From assembly GCA_031290375.1 (NCBI GenBank), contig JAITNR010000208.1:1-11943 (forward strand): 11,943 nucleotides of DNA. The letters are read 5' to 3'. Of the stretch, positions 1-7,834 are shown piece after piece. The translations under genes were made by a program, and so were the position numbers. The notes under the pieces are model-generated. The model was given only the letters and a program-made list of their open reading frames with translations. It was not told the origin of the DNA and searched no databases. Source of the DNA: Prevotellaceae bacterium (GTDB lineage Bacteria; Bacteroidota; Bacteroidia; Bacteroidales; Paludibacteraceae). Position 1 is the first letter of the stretch; each line of letters begins with the position of its first letter.

Positions 1-464
1 TATTGTAGAAAAGAAAAAAGAAAGAATCAACGAGAAAAACGAAACATTAAAAGTCAAAGATTTTGATTTTGAGATGGAAAAATCAAAACGGTTGATAGTC
101 AGTTACAGTAGCAAGCGAACCGAGAAAGACCGTCACGACCGTGAGAAAGCAGTTGAAAAGTTGCGTGAAAAATTAGCAAAAAGCAATAATCCTGCTTCGT
201 TGATAAGCAATTACGGTTACAAGAAATTTTTATCTGTTCAGGGCGAAGTTCAAATAACTGTGGATGAGGAAAAAATGGCGCAACAGGCGCTTTGGGACGG
301 ACTTCACGGCATTTTTTACCAACGCCGACCGTTCTGAATTGGACGCCATTTCAGTGCTTGACGAATATCACGGTTTGTGGCAGGTAGAGGAGTCGTTTCG
401 TATTGACAAGCACGATTTGCTCATGCGACCTGCCTTTTACTGGACTGCAAACAGGATACTCTAG
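1..464 (+). pseudogene. IS1634-type transposase, 3' part, frameshifted and truncated
   Basis: The frame starting at base 2 is open from the window edge, so the 5' part lies outside. It encodes SYSSKRTEKDRHDREKAVEK, then LISNYGYKKFL and WDGLHGIF, which I recognise as the C-terminal half of IS1634-type DDE transposases. At the T6 run (312-317) this frame goes to a stop within a few codons. The family sequence resumes one frame over with TNADRSEL, LWQVEESFRIDKHDL and RPAFYWTANRI. Removing one T would join the two halves, so a single-base insertion is the simplest reading. The resumed frame then ends at 462-464, just after the point where the family usually continues with R-x-H-I, so the 3' end is also missing. 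I infer a dead IS copy. A homopolymer sequencing error could explain the frameshift but not the missing end. Confidence 0.82.
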
Positions 465-654
465 TAATAGTGCTTTATGATTTTTGACCGTCGAAGTCAG
501 GAGTTTTAACCACAATCCAAAAACATTTTGTATCTTATTTATTTTGCATTGCGCTTAATTTTTATTGTTAGACTGGTTAAAATCGCATCATTCATACGTA
601 CCCCGCTATCAGTTATTCAGTAACGAAAGTTTGATTTCCGGCTTGATAAAAATA
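465..654. other. Spacer between IS remnant and uvrA, no gene seen
   Basis: This gap lies between convergent genes. No ORF of credible length belongs to it: a plus-strand frame running out of it is simply antisense to the uvrA 3' end, and the minus strand offers only about 18 codons. A weak CAAAA/TTTTG hairpin (518-530) is the only stem noticed and has no U-tract good enough to call a terminator. The left part may be residual IS sequence, but no inverted-repeat end could be identified. Confidence 0.5.
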
Positions 655-3453
655 TTAAAGTTTCAAATACTTTCCAGTAATCGACTTATCGCAACCGGCG
701 ACCTCTTCGGGTGTGCCTTGCATAACGATGTTGCCGCCAAGTTTGCCGCCTTCAGGTCCCAAGTCAATGACGTAGTCGGCAGATTTTATGATGTCGAGGT
801 TGTGCTCAATGATAATTATCGTGTGCCCTTTGGCAATCAATGCGTCAAAAGCTTTCAGGAGTGTTTTTATGTTGTGGGTATGCAGCCCTGTTGATGGTTC
901 GTCAAAAATAAAAACCATAGGGTTAATGCTCTCATTAACAAGGAATGAGGCGAGTTTTACGCGCTGACTTTCGCCACCCGAAAGCGTAGCGGACGATTGC
1001 CCAAGTTTAATGTAACCAATACCAACATCTTGAAGCGGTTTAAGCCGTTTAGCTATTCGCTTTACCGTAGAATTATCACCCTCCGAGAAAAATTCAATCG
1101 CCTGATTAACAGTCATTTCCAAAATGTCAAAAATATTCTTCTCACGATAACGAGCATCAAGAATATCCGGTTTGAACCGTCTGCCGTGACAAACCTCGCA
1201 TTCAAGCTCTACATCAGCCATAAATTGCATTGGCACTGTAATTATGCCTTCACCGTTACAAAATTCACACCTGCCTCCGTCCTGATTGAACGAAAAATGT
1301 GCGGGGGAAAATCCCATTTGTTTGGAAAATTGGCAATCGGCAAAAAGTTTGCGAATATCGTCATACGCTTTGATATAAGTTACAGGATTTGAACGGGTTG
1401 ATTTGCCTATTGGACTTTGATTTATAAAATCAACGTTGTCTATCAAATGAAGACTGCCCGAAAGTTTACCGGAAATACTTCTATTGGAATTGAAATATTT
1501 TTGCAATTCGACAAACAGCACATCACGCACCAAAGTTGATTTGCCCGAACCGGAAACACCCGTAATTACGGTGGTTACCCCCAACGGAAATTTTACCGAA
1601 ATATTTTTTAAATTGTTGATACCGGCATTTTTAACCTCGATAAAATTGTTCCATTTCCGTCTTAATTTTGGAATCTCAACTTTTTCTTTTCCAAAAAGAT
1701 ATTTTAGTGTAAAAGAATTATCTATTTGATTGGCAGTAGCTTTGTTTGCTATTCCGCCAAAAACAACTTCACCGCCGAGTTGTCCTGCAAATAACCCAAT
1801 ATCAATCAGATAGTCGGCGGTACGAATGATTTCACTGTCGTGTTCCACTATTACAACGGTGTTGCCGAGTTCTTTAAGCCGCCTTAGCACCGAGAGCAAA
1901 CGGTCTGTGTCGCGCGGGTGCAATCCTATCGAAGGCTCGTCAAGCACGTACAGCGAGCCAACTAAGGCACTGCCAAGTGAGGTTGCAAGATTAATTCGCT
2001 GGCTTTCACCACCTGAGAGCGTGTTCGACTGCCTGTTCAACGTCAAATAACCTAAGCCCACGTCAAGCAAAAAGATTATACGAGAGCGTATTTCCATCAA
2101 AAGTCGCTTTGAAATACGCTCTTCTGTGGCGGTTAATTTTAGATTGTCAAAAATATTTTTTAATTCAACTATCGGCAAATCAACGAGTTCAGAGATGGAA
2201 TAACCCGCAACTTTAACGTAGGAAGCCTCTTTTTTCAGCCTTGTGCCGTTACATTCGGAGCAAACGGTATTGCCTCTGTATCTTGCCAAAAGCACGCGAT
2301 ATTGTATTTTAAATTGCTGAGATTCAACAAATTCAAAATATTGATAAATTCCGCCAAAATATTCATTACCATGCCAGAGCACACGTTTTTGTTCGTCCAA
2401 AAGCTCCAAGAATGGCTTATGAATGGGAAAATTAAACTTGGACGCATTGTAAATCAGGGCATTTTTCCACTCTTTTGCTCCCTCCGTTTTCCAACAAACG
2501 ATGGCATCGTCAAATATTGAACGAGATGTGTCGGGAACAACCAAATCGGATGAAATACCTACAATCCTGCCCAGTCCCTCACACTTTGGACATGCCCCCG
2601 CAGGGTTGTTGAAACTGAACATCTTGTCGTTCGGCTCTTCAAACATAATACCGTCTGCCTCAAAACTTGTGGAAAACTTTTTTGTAATGTTTTTGTTATC
2701 AATAATATACAGGACTTCGCAACTGCTATGCCCTTCAAAAAAGGCTGTCTGCACAGAGTCCGCCAAACGATTTGCCGTTGCATCCTGTGCATCGTTTATT
2801 ACCCTGTCAATTAAAAGATTGATTTTCTTTGTTTTTTTTACACTTGTCCTTTCTTTGTTATCGGAATGGGAAGTGCGCAAAAAACCGGATATCCTGACCA
2901 CCTCGTTATCTATAACAATACGGCTAAACCCTTGTTGTTGAAGAATTTGCAGGTGTTCGGTAATAGTTCTGTTTTCGGGTAAAATTATCGGAGAAAGCAA
3001 AAGTGCTTCCGTGTTTATAGGCAAATTTATTATAAATTTTACCACATCGCCGATGTTATCTTTCTGAACCACAGTGTTCGATAACGGCGAAATGGTTTTG
3101 CCAATTCGCGCAAAAAGCAGTTTGATGTATTCGTAGATTTCCGTTGTTGTGCCGACTGTGGAACGCGGGTTGTTGTTTATAACTTTTTGCCCGATTGCAA
3201 TTGAGGGTGGCAGGTTTTTTATGTAATCCACTTCGGGTTTGTTTATTCGCCCCAGAAACTGCCGAATATATGACGAAAGGCTTTCTACATACCGCCTCTG
3301 TCCTTCGGCGTAGAGTGTATCGAAAGCCAAAGAGGACTTCCCGCTACCCGACAACCCCGAAATTACCACCATTTTGTTGTGTGGAATTTTTACATCAATG
3401 CCTTTAAGGTTGTGAACACGAGCGTTTTTTATTTCAATAAAACTATCTGCCAT
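655..3453 (-). CDS. uvrA: Excinuclease ABC subunit A (UvrA)
   Basis: UvrA is the DNA-damage-sensing ATPase of nucleotide excision repair; it scans DNA as a dimer and loads UvrB. The 932-residue product has both ABC modules. Module one has Walker A GLSGSGKSS (33-41), signature LSGGESQRINLA (479-490) and Walker B LYVLDEPS (501-508). Module two has Walker A GVSGSGKST (632-640), signature LSGGESQRVKLA (824-835) and Walker B VFIFDEPS (847-854). The CEFC...CEVC zinc finger of module two is intact (729-755). Length is normal for the family. Unusually, two Cys pairs expected in the N-terminal half are absent: RIGKTISPLSNT (116-127) replaces a Cys-containing loop, and FSTSFEADG (260-268) replaces an F-x-CPxC segment, although CPKC (288-291) and CSEC (398-401) remain. 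The ATG lies inside the last codons of gldH, so the two genes are probably co-transcribed and translationally coupled. Confidence 0.97.
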   Translation of the reverse strand: MADSFIEIKNARVHNLKGIDVKIPHNKMVVISGLSGSGKSSLAFDTLYAEGQRRYVESLSSYIRQFLGRINKPEVDYIKNLPPSIAIGQKVINNNPRSTVGTTTEIYEYIKLLFARIGKTISPLSNTVVQKDNIGDVVKFIINLPINTEALLLSPIILPENRTITEHLQILQQQGFSRIVIDNEVVRISGFLRTSHSDNKERTSVKKTKKINLLIDRVINDAQDATANRLADSVQTAFFEGHSSCEVLYIIDNKNITKKFSTSFEADGIMFEEPNDKMFSFNNPAGACPKCEGLGRIVGISSDLVVPDTSRSIFDDAIVCWKTEGAKEWKNALIYNASKFNFPIHKPFLELLDEQKRVLWHGNEYFGGIYQYFEFVESQQFKIQYRVLLARYRGNTVCSECNGTRLKKEASYVKVAGYSISELVDLPIVELKNIFDNLKLTATEERISKRLLMEIRSRIIFLLDVGLGYLTLNRQSNTLSGGESQRINLATSLGSALVGSLYVLDEPSIGLHPRDTDRLLSVLRRLKELGNTVVIVEHDSEIIRTADYLIDIGLFAGQLGGEVVFGGIANKATANQIDNSFTLKYLFGKEKVEIPKLRRKWNNFIEVKNAGINNLKNISVKFPLGVTTVITGVSGSGKSTLVRDVLFVELQKYFNSNRSISGKLSGSLHLIDNVDFINQSPIGKSTRSNPVTYIKAYDDIRKLFADCQFSKQMGFSPAHFSFNQDGGRCEFCNGEGIITVPMQFMADVELECEVCHGRRFKPDILDARYREKNIFDILEMTVNQAIEFFSEGDNSTVKRIAKRLKPLQDVGIGYIKLGQSSATLSGGESQRVKLASFLVNESINPMVFIFDEPSTGLHTHNIKTLLKAFDALIAKGHTIIIIEHNLDIIKSADYVIDLGPEGGKLGGNIVMQGTPEEVAGCDKSITGKYLKL

Positions 3454-3907
3454 ATTTGTCTTTCCTAACCACTCTCATGCCCAAGTTTTTAATTCCCGGC
3501 AAACAGTCAAACCTCATAATATGCCTTATGATATATGTGTATCTGCCTGTAGAGAGCCTCATTCCCCGTTTGTAGATGTATTCGCCGTCATAGTAGGAAC
3601 CTGCACTTGAACCTATCCACTTGCCATTATCGTCTAAGAGACAGATATTTACAGAGTCAGTTGTAATATTGTCGTTGTGCTCCCGTTTGAGTTCCAGCCA
3701 GAGATTTTGACGGGGAAAATTGTTGGCATTTCTTATCATCAAATCTATTTCATACAGAGAAATGGAGTCGATAATGTCAAACGTAAAGCGATAGGAGGAG
3801 TCCACACTCCACCCTTTTTCCGAAATTTGAATAAATTCACTAAAAACGGTATTTTTATTGCACGAAACAAAAATTATTACAGTCAAAAATAAAAAGATTT
3901 TTTTCAT
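3443..3907 (-). CDS. gldH: Gliding motility lipoprotein GldH
   Basis: This 154-residue protein starts with a lipoprotein signal peptide: KK, a hydrophobic run IFLFLTVIIF, then the lipobox FVSC with the lipidated Cys at residue 16. The mature part resembles GldH: an aromatic and acidic start (VFSEFIQISEKGW), FDIIDSISLYEIDLMIRN (43-60), NLWLEL (68-73), WIGSSAGS (97-104) and a C-terminal RHIMR...LPGIKNLGMRV (128-146). GldH is a Bacteroidota outer-envelope lipoprotein needed for gliding in Flavobacterium. Orthologues occur in non-gliding Bacteroidales, where the role is less clear and may relate to type IX secretion. Recognition rests on pattern memory, since the family diverges quickly. The stop TAG overlaps the start of uvrA by 11 bp, and 106 bp separate it from the sigma factor gene upstream. 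No convincing promoter was seen in that gap. Confidence 0.8.
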   Translation of the reverse strand: MKKIFLFLTVIIFVSCNKNTVFSEFIQISEKGWSVDSSYRFTFDIIDSISLYEIDLMIRNANNFPRQNLWLELKREHNDNITTDSVNICLLDDNGKWIGSSAGSYYDGEYIYKRGMRLSTGRYTYIIRHIMRFDCLPGIKNLGMRVVRKDKYGR

Positions 3908-4013
3908 CGGTTATTTCTTTAAGTTTAAAAAGAAAGATTAGACTTCTTAGATATTTAGATTATGTTTGTCCAACAATTTTGGTATTTACCTGTCGTCTAT
4001 CTGTATTCATTAT

Positions 4014-4610
4014 TCACTGCAATTGATAATCAAGTAATTGATGTGTCTTTGCTAATTTTCTCAGGTTTAAAATAGCATATCTGATTCTGCCCAAAGCCGT
4101 ATTGATACTGACATTAAGAGTAACGGCTATTTCCTTAAAACTCAAATCCTGAAAAAACCTCAGGTCTATAATCTCTTTCTGATCATCGGGCAGTAAACTG
4201 ACAAGATAAGCAATTTCTTCGTTAGTATTCTTCTGAATTATAGAATCCTGCACATTTATCTCTGCAAGAGCAACGGACGAAAACAGGTCATACTCAACCT
4301 CATCGTGCGAGATAGCGTTCTCATTCTTCACTTTTCTAAAATAGTCAATAACAAGATTGTGAGCAATAGTAGAAAGCCAAGTAAAGAAAAAACCCTGATG
4401 AGAATACTTACCCTGTTTTATCATCGTTATGGCTTTTATAAAAGTGTCCTGAAAAAAATCCTCGGTCAGTTCTTTGGAATGAACCAACGAAAAAACGTAT
4501 CTGTACAATCTGTCCTTATGACGAAACAGCAACTCGCTAACAGCCCCATTACTACCCTTGATAAACAACTCAACTAATTGTTCATCCTGTATTTGATGCA
4601 ACTTATTCAT
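4014..4610 (-). CDS. ECF-type RNA polymerase sigma factor
   Basis: The 198-residue product has the two-domain layout of ECF (group 4) sigma-70 factors. Region 2 spans about 25-93, with LTEDFFQDTFIKA (48-60) and the helix FFTWLSTIAHNLVIDYFRK (75-93), which melts and reads the -10 element. Region 4 spans about 134-186, with LLPDDQKEIIDLRFFQDLSF (139-158) and the helix-turn-helix FKEIAVTLNVSINTALGRIR (158-177), which reads the -35 element. No anti-sigma gene of the FecR or zinc-binding type lies next to it. The upstream neighbour on the same strand, 90 bp away, encodes a secreted Ig-repeat protein, and gldH follows 106 bp downstream. The regulon cannot be told from the sequence. The ATG at 4608-4610 fits the start of the domain. 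Confidence 0.93.
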   Translation of the reverse strand: MNKLHQIQDEQLVELFIKGSNGAVSELLFRHKDRLYRYVFSLVHSKELTEDFFQDTFIKAITMIKQGKYSHQGFFFTWLSTIAHNLVIDYFRKVKNENAISHDEVEYDLFSSVALAEINVQDSIIQKNTNEEIAYLVSLLPDDQKEIIDLRFFQDLSFKEIAVTLNVSINTALGRIRYAILNLRKLAKTHQLLDYQLQ

Positions 4611-4700
4611 AACTTTGTTATTTTTTTTATCAAAGTATAAGTTTTCTCGATAGGCAAATATTTGTTTTTGTTAATGAATTGAATATACAAGATTATTTTT

Positions 4701-5399
4701 TTACTTATTTGTGGTCTGTTGCGACCTGATATTAGCCGCAGTATTGTTGGCAGTGGCTACATTCGTCTGCATTTGCGGTTGATTTGCTCTTGCCTGTAGA
4801 GATTGCTGAGCAGGACGTACCGCCGACTGAGTAGGTCTGCCGCTTCCTCCCTTCATACTTTTGGCATTAATTCTGAACATCATCGTCTTTGAGTCTTTAT
4901 AATTGCCTTTACCTGTGATAGTTACACTTGCAGAGCCAACATTCATATTGTTGGAATAAGTAACAGTATAATCCACATCTTTTGCTAAAGTTTTGTTGCC
5001 ATCCTTTATCAAAATATCAGGCGTAATGGCAGATGCACGATAGGTTTGCTCCTGAATGGGATTAATCATAACACTGTTAATTGATTTAGGCACAATGTTA
5101 AAATTAACCTCTTTGGTATCAACATAATTGCCCCTGCCCAAAACTACCACCGTTGCCTTGCCGACATTGACATTATTGGAGTAGGAAAGCGTATAGTCGA
5201 CATTTTTGACAAGTATTTTCGAGCCGTCCTTAATGGTTACATCAGGCGTAAATGGCACACCTGTATAAGATTGGTCTGCTACTGCACTAACAACAATTCC
5301 ACTGTCTTCACCTGCCTGTAGCTGAACTCTTGCACTCGTTTGTGCTGCCAGACACAACACAAAAACATTCACTAAAACTACTAATGTATAACGTTTCAT
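4701..5399 (-). CDS. Secreted protein with two Ig-like repeats and Q/N/A-rich tail
   Basis: The 232-residue product begins with an apparent Sec signal peptide (KR, hydrophobic TLVVLVNVFVLCLAA, likely cleavage near AQTSA at 19-23). Two tandem repeats of about 67 residues follow, at 38-104 and 110-178. Each runs: aromatic Y, TPD-(V/I)-x-IKDG, a lysine-rich turn, VDYT-x-x-YSNN-x-NVG, alternating strand residues, G-(R/K)-GNY, then a closing F-x-I strand. This is the Ig-like or YDG-like repeat common in bacterial surface proteins. Residues 183-232 are rich in Gln, Asn, Ala, Ser and Thr, look disordered and carry no type IX sorting domain or LPxTG-type anchor. A periplasmic or surface adhesive/structural role is inferred; I do not recognise a named family. 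An ECF sigma gene follows 90 bp downstream on the same strand. Confidence 0.8.
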   Translation of the reverse strand: MKRYTLVVLVNVFVLCLAAQTSARVQLQAGEDSGIVVSAVADQSYTGVPFTPDVTIKDGSKILVKNVDYTLSYSNNVNVGKATVVVLGRGNYVDTKEVNFNIVPKSINSVMINPIQEQTYRASAITPDILIKDGNKTLAKDVDYTVTYSNNMNVGSASVTITGKGNYKDSKTMMFRINAKSMKGGSGRPTQSAVRPAQQSLQARANQPQMQTNVATANNTAANIRSQQTTNK

Positions 5400-5431
5400 A
5401 TATTCGAATATTTATTTATAATTTCCAAATG

Positions 5432-5462
5432 CAAAGATAATAAAATTTATATTTACTACACA
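5432..5462 (-). promoter_or_regulatory. Putative Bacteroidota promoter for the Ig-repeat gene
   Basis: Read on the minus strand, TGTG (5459-5462), a 19-nt spacer and TATCTTTG (5432-5439) match the Bacteroidota pattern TTTG-N19-TAnnTTTG with one mismatch in the -33 box. The -7 box is 32 nt before the ATG at 5399, leaving room for a short leader. A promoter here would separate the Ig-repeat gene (and perhaps the sigma gene) from mtgA transcription. Confidence 0.55.
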
Positions 5463-5489
5463 TTTTTTTTGCCAAAAAATACAAATATT

Positions 5490-6245
5490 TTATTTTTTTC
5501 CCTTTTTCATTTTCGCTCTGTGTCTCGAATACCGCTCTTCAACGGCTTTTATGGACTTTTTATCAAATTTTATATTCCCAATTTTTTTTGCAATAGATGA
5601 TATAAAATTTGCTCTTTTCTGCAAATAATTCGATGGATTTTTCGGATTTCGGCTTAATGGAGCAGGAAAACTCGCCACAATTAGTGCCGATTGGGCGGGC
5701 GTGAGTGCTTTCGCATCTTTGTGAAAATGATGTTGAGCGGCAGCCTGCACTCCATAAATGCCTTTACCCATCTCTATCACATTTAGATACACCTCCATAA
5801 TTCGTTTTTTACTCCAAAACGTCTCTATCAAAAATGTAAAATATACCTCAAAGCCCTTTCTAACCCAAGTTCTGCTCTGCCACAGAAACACATTTTTTGC
5901 AGTCTGCTGTGTAATAGTGCTTGCTCCATGCAATTTTTTGCCTTGTCGGTTCATATCAACAGCCTTTTCTACAGCACCAAAATCTATTCCATTGTGAGCG
6001 AGGAAAAAATTGTCCTCTGCTGCAACTGCACAGTCAATCACAGATTGAGGCATTTTCTCAATGTCTATCCAGTCGTAATTTATGGTATAGCCTTTTTCTA
6101 TTTTTCGGTTCAACATCAGCGGCGTAACAGGCGGATTAACCCAAATGTAAAGAATTGTGATTATAACGGACAAAAGCACCAACCCCAGCACAATTGCACC
6201 AATAATTTTAAAACCCTTTTTCAAATTGACTTCTTTTTTCGACAT
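5490..6245 (-). CDS. mtgA: Monofunctional peptidoglycan glycosyltransferase (MtgA)
   Basis: This GT51 enzyme polymerises lipid II into glycan strands at the outer face of the inner membrane. Numbering here is from the ATG at 6243-6245 (251 residues). An in-frame TTG at 6246-6248 would add one residue, but ATG is the more likely start. A basic N-terminus precedes one membrane segment (about 12-36, IIGAIVLGLVLLSVIITILY). The catalytic motif EDNFFLAHNGID (77-88) carries the expected Glu at 77, followed by GASTITQQTAKN (107-118) and KRIMEVYLNVIEMGKGIYGV (147-166), all diagnostic of the family. No transpeptidase domain follows, so it is the monofunctional form at its usual length. The C-terminal tail is Lys/Arg-rich. 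Gaps of 181 bp upstream and 90 bp downstream suggest its own transcript. Confidence 0.96.
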   Translation of the reverse strand: MSKKEVNLKKGFKIIGAIVLGLVLLSVIITILYIWVNPPVTPLMLNRKIEKGYTINYDWIDIEKMPQSVIDCAVAAEDNFFLAHNGIDFGAVEKAVDMNRQGKKLHGASTITQQTAKNVFLWQSRTWVRKGFEVYFTFLIETFWSKKRIMEVYLNVIEMGKGIYGVQAAAQHHFHKDAKALTPAQSALIVASFPAPLSRNPKNPSNYLQKRANFISSIAKKIGNIKFDKKSIKAVEERYSRHRAKMKKGKK

Positions 6246-6426
6246 CAACTTTTTTTTATTGCACTGTTAGATTACATAATGCAAATGTATAAAATATCAA
6301 ACGACATACGTCCGGCACTGCTGATAGCCATGTTGCCAAGACAAAACCTTACCAATGTTATTCTTGAGGATTACCTTATTCTCTTTTTTGAGGTTCTGCG
6401 ACTGGATTATTTTGTATATCAGTTAC
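6246..6426. other. 181-bp spacer between the AtuA-family gene and mtgA
   Basis: The middle (about 6303-6350) is visibly richer in G and C than the flanks. A plus-strand frame from ATG 6279 runs to a stop at 6447-6449 (56 codons), and a minus-strand frame is open for about 40 codons without an ATG. Neither product is recognised. On the minus strand only small nested stems (GCT/AGC inside GGCA/TGCC) could be formed. It may be the mtgA leader, a fossil of a small gene, or simple spacer. Confidence 0.35.
6282..6289 (-). promoter_or_regulatory. Possible -7 box upstream of mtgA
   Basis: Minus-strand TACATTTG fits the Bacteroidota -7 consensus TAnnTTTG exactly and lies 36 nt before the chosen mtgA ATG. 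No TTTG-like -33 element is found at the proper distance, so this is a weak call. Confidence 0.3.
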
Positions 6427-7785
6427 TTAAAAATCATAATACGTTATAGGGAAAAGTTCGAGTTTGTCGTCAATTTGCATCAAGTGATAGATGCAAAACT
6501 CATAAACTTCGCCCACTTTCATATCGGACGGCGAAAACGGAAAGGCAAGGTTGCCTGCGGTGGAAATTCTGCCATCGTATCCGTAGTGCAGCATAGTAGA
6601 ACGAGCAAAGCCACAAATGGTGTCAGCCTGCTGTTGAGTTTTAGCAACTGCCTCAATCACAATGCAAAGTTCGTGTGCGATACGGTTTTCCAAAGACGGA
6701 AACATACCCATAACCCCATTTTTGCCGTATATTTTAAAATCAAGCAAAAAATCGGTTATTCCATAAGCCTTGAAGTTGTCAATAACACGGTTTTTTACAT
6801 TATCAACAATAGAATCGACCTTTTCGATAAGAACAGGGTCTTTTACCGCTGCAATCGACACTGTGCGATAACCCATAGAGCGAACTCCCTCAAGTTTGAC
6901 AAAATATTGCTCTGTCGGCACAAACCTGCTGCCTGTTACCATCACTTTATTTTGGTCAATCTGCGTAAATTTCGATTCGTGCAGGTTGATAGCTCCACCG
7001 GGACCGGGCAAGATATACGGATTGGTTTTTTCGTACAACGTATGTGCTGCAACAGAGAGAGTTGTACATTTTCTAAGCGGAGAAAGCGGCTCTAACACAA
7101 AATCGTTTTTGTGCAGATACCCAAACATACAGTCGCTACCGCTACCTGGTGTAGCTGCAATGGCAGCACATTCGAGAATTTTACCGATATGAGTAGCCAA
7201 CCCCCTGTCAAAGCCCTCTTTGATAGCTAATGCCGAAAAAACAGACGGGTCGTAACTTCTCCCGGCAAGAATAACATTTGCACCCGCTTCAAGTGCCTTA
7301 ATATACGGTTCTTCGCCCAATTGGGCAACTATGTGAACGGCATCGTCAATGTCCTTTTCCGTCAGTTGTGGAACAGGATGAACAGGCTCTATCTTACCTT
7401 CGGAAAGTTTCTTTTTGACAATATTTTTGTCTATATCCGAGTAGATTACAGCCAATTTGAGTGTAAGGTTGTGTTCTGCAATTATTTCACGTATAATATT
7501 TTCACAGAAATCAACGTGCGGACGCGCCCCACTACCTCCACCGGTGCCGATTATCACCGGTATTCCTGCTTTAATGCCTGCGGGTATCATAATAGACAAA
7601 TCCCTTTTAACTGAATTGTAGTCGGTAAAGGATTTACCCGCTCCCAAGTAATAAGGTCCCGGGTCGGTAGAGCCTGCATCAACGGCTATCACATGTGGAC
7701 GGCGTTTCATTCCCTCTTCAAACGACTCAATGGGGAAGCCGTATCCCAAAATCGCTGTCGGCGACAAAATTCTTATTTCTTCCAT
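6427..7785 (-). CDS. AtuA-family (DUF1446) protein
   Basis: The 452-residue product matches the AtuA/DUF1446 family. Recognisable blocks are VDAGSTDPGPYYLGAG (35-50), IIGTGGGSGARPHVDF (78-93), LEAGANVILAGRSYDPSVF (165-183), ECAAIAATPGSGSDCMFG (205-222) and NPYILPGPGGAINLHESKF (255-273). AtuA itself is encoded in the acyclic-terpene (citronellol/geraniol) utilisation cluster of Pseudomonas, but most family members lie outside such clusters and their reaction is not established. The product is cytosolic, with no signal peptide or membrane segment. Many relatives, as I recall, sit beside a small DUF4387 protein or carry it as a C-terminal domain; here the protein ends at ITYYDF and no DUF4387 ORF was found nearby. 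It begins 49 bp after the alaS stop, so it may be co-transcribed with alaS. No carbon-catabolic neighbours support a terpene role. Confidence 0.85.
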   Translation of the reverse strand: MEEIRILSPTAILGYGFPIESFEEGMKRRPHVIAVDAGSTDPGPYYLGAGKSFTDYNSVKRDLSIMIPAGIKAGIPVIIGTGGGSGARPHVDFCENIIREIIAEHNLTLKLAVIYSDIDKNIVKKKLSEGKIEPVHPVPQLTEKDIDDAVHIVAQLGEEPYIKALEAGANVILAGRSYDPSVFSALAIKEGFDRGLATHIGKILECAAIAATPGSGSDCMFGYLHKNDFVLEPLSPLRKCTTLSVAAHTLYEKTNPYILPGPGGAINLHESKFTQIDQNKVMVTGSRFVPTEQYFVKLEGVRSMGYRTVSIAAVKDPVLIEKVDSIVDNVKNRVIDNFKAYGITDFLLDFKIYGKNGVMGMFPSLENRIAHELCIVIEAVAKTQQQADTICGFARSTMLHYGYDGRISTAGNLAFPFSPSDMKVGEVYEFCIYHLMQIDDKLELFPITYYDF

Positions 7786-7834
7786 ACTTTTTTTTATGTT
7801 TAATGATTATCTGTAATTAGAATTGAATTGATAA

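Noticed and set aside
565..894. Plus-strand ORF of about 109 codons entering the uvrA 3' end
   Set aside because: It begins at a non-ATG codon, is mostly antisense to uvrA and has no recognisable sequence; the uvrA reading explains the stretch.
3913..3934. Imperfect A/T hairpin (TTTCTTT / AAAGAAA) just upstream of gldH
   Set aside because: Contains almost no G-C pairs and has no consistent U-tract; such pairings are expected by chance in AT-rich spacers.
4631..4657. TATACTTTG and TTTG elements upstream of the sigma gene as a promoter
   Set aside because: The -7-like box has one base too many for TAnnTTTG and the distance to the -33-like TTTG is too short, so it was not called.
6355..7095. 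Long plus-strand ORF of 246 codons
   Set aside because: It is antisense to the AtuA-family gene, whose protein has clear family motifs; the product shows no domain and is rich in Cys, His and Arg, as shadow frames often are.
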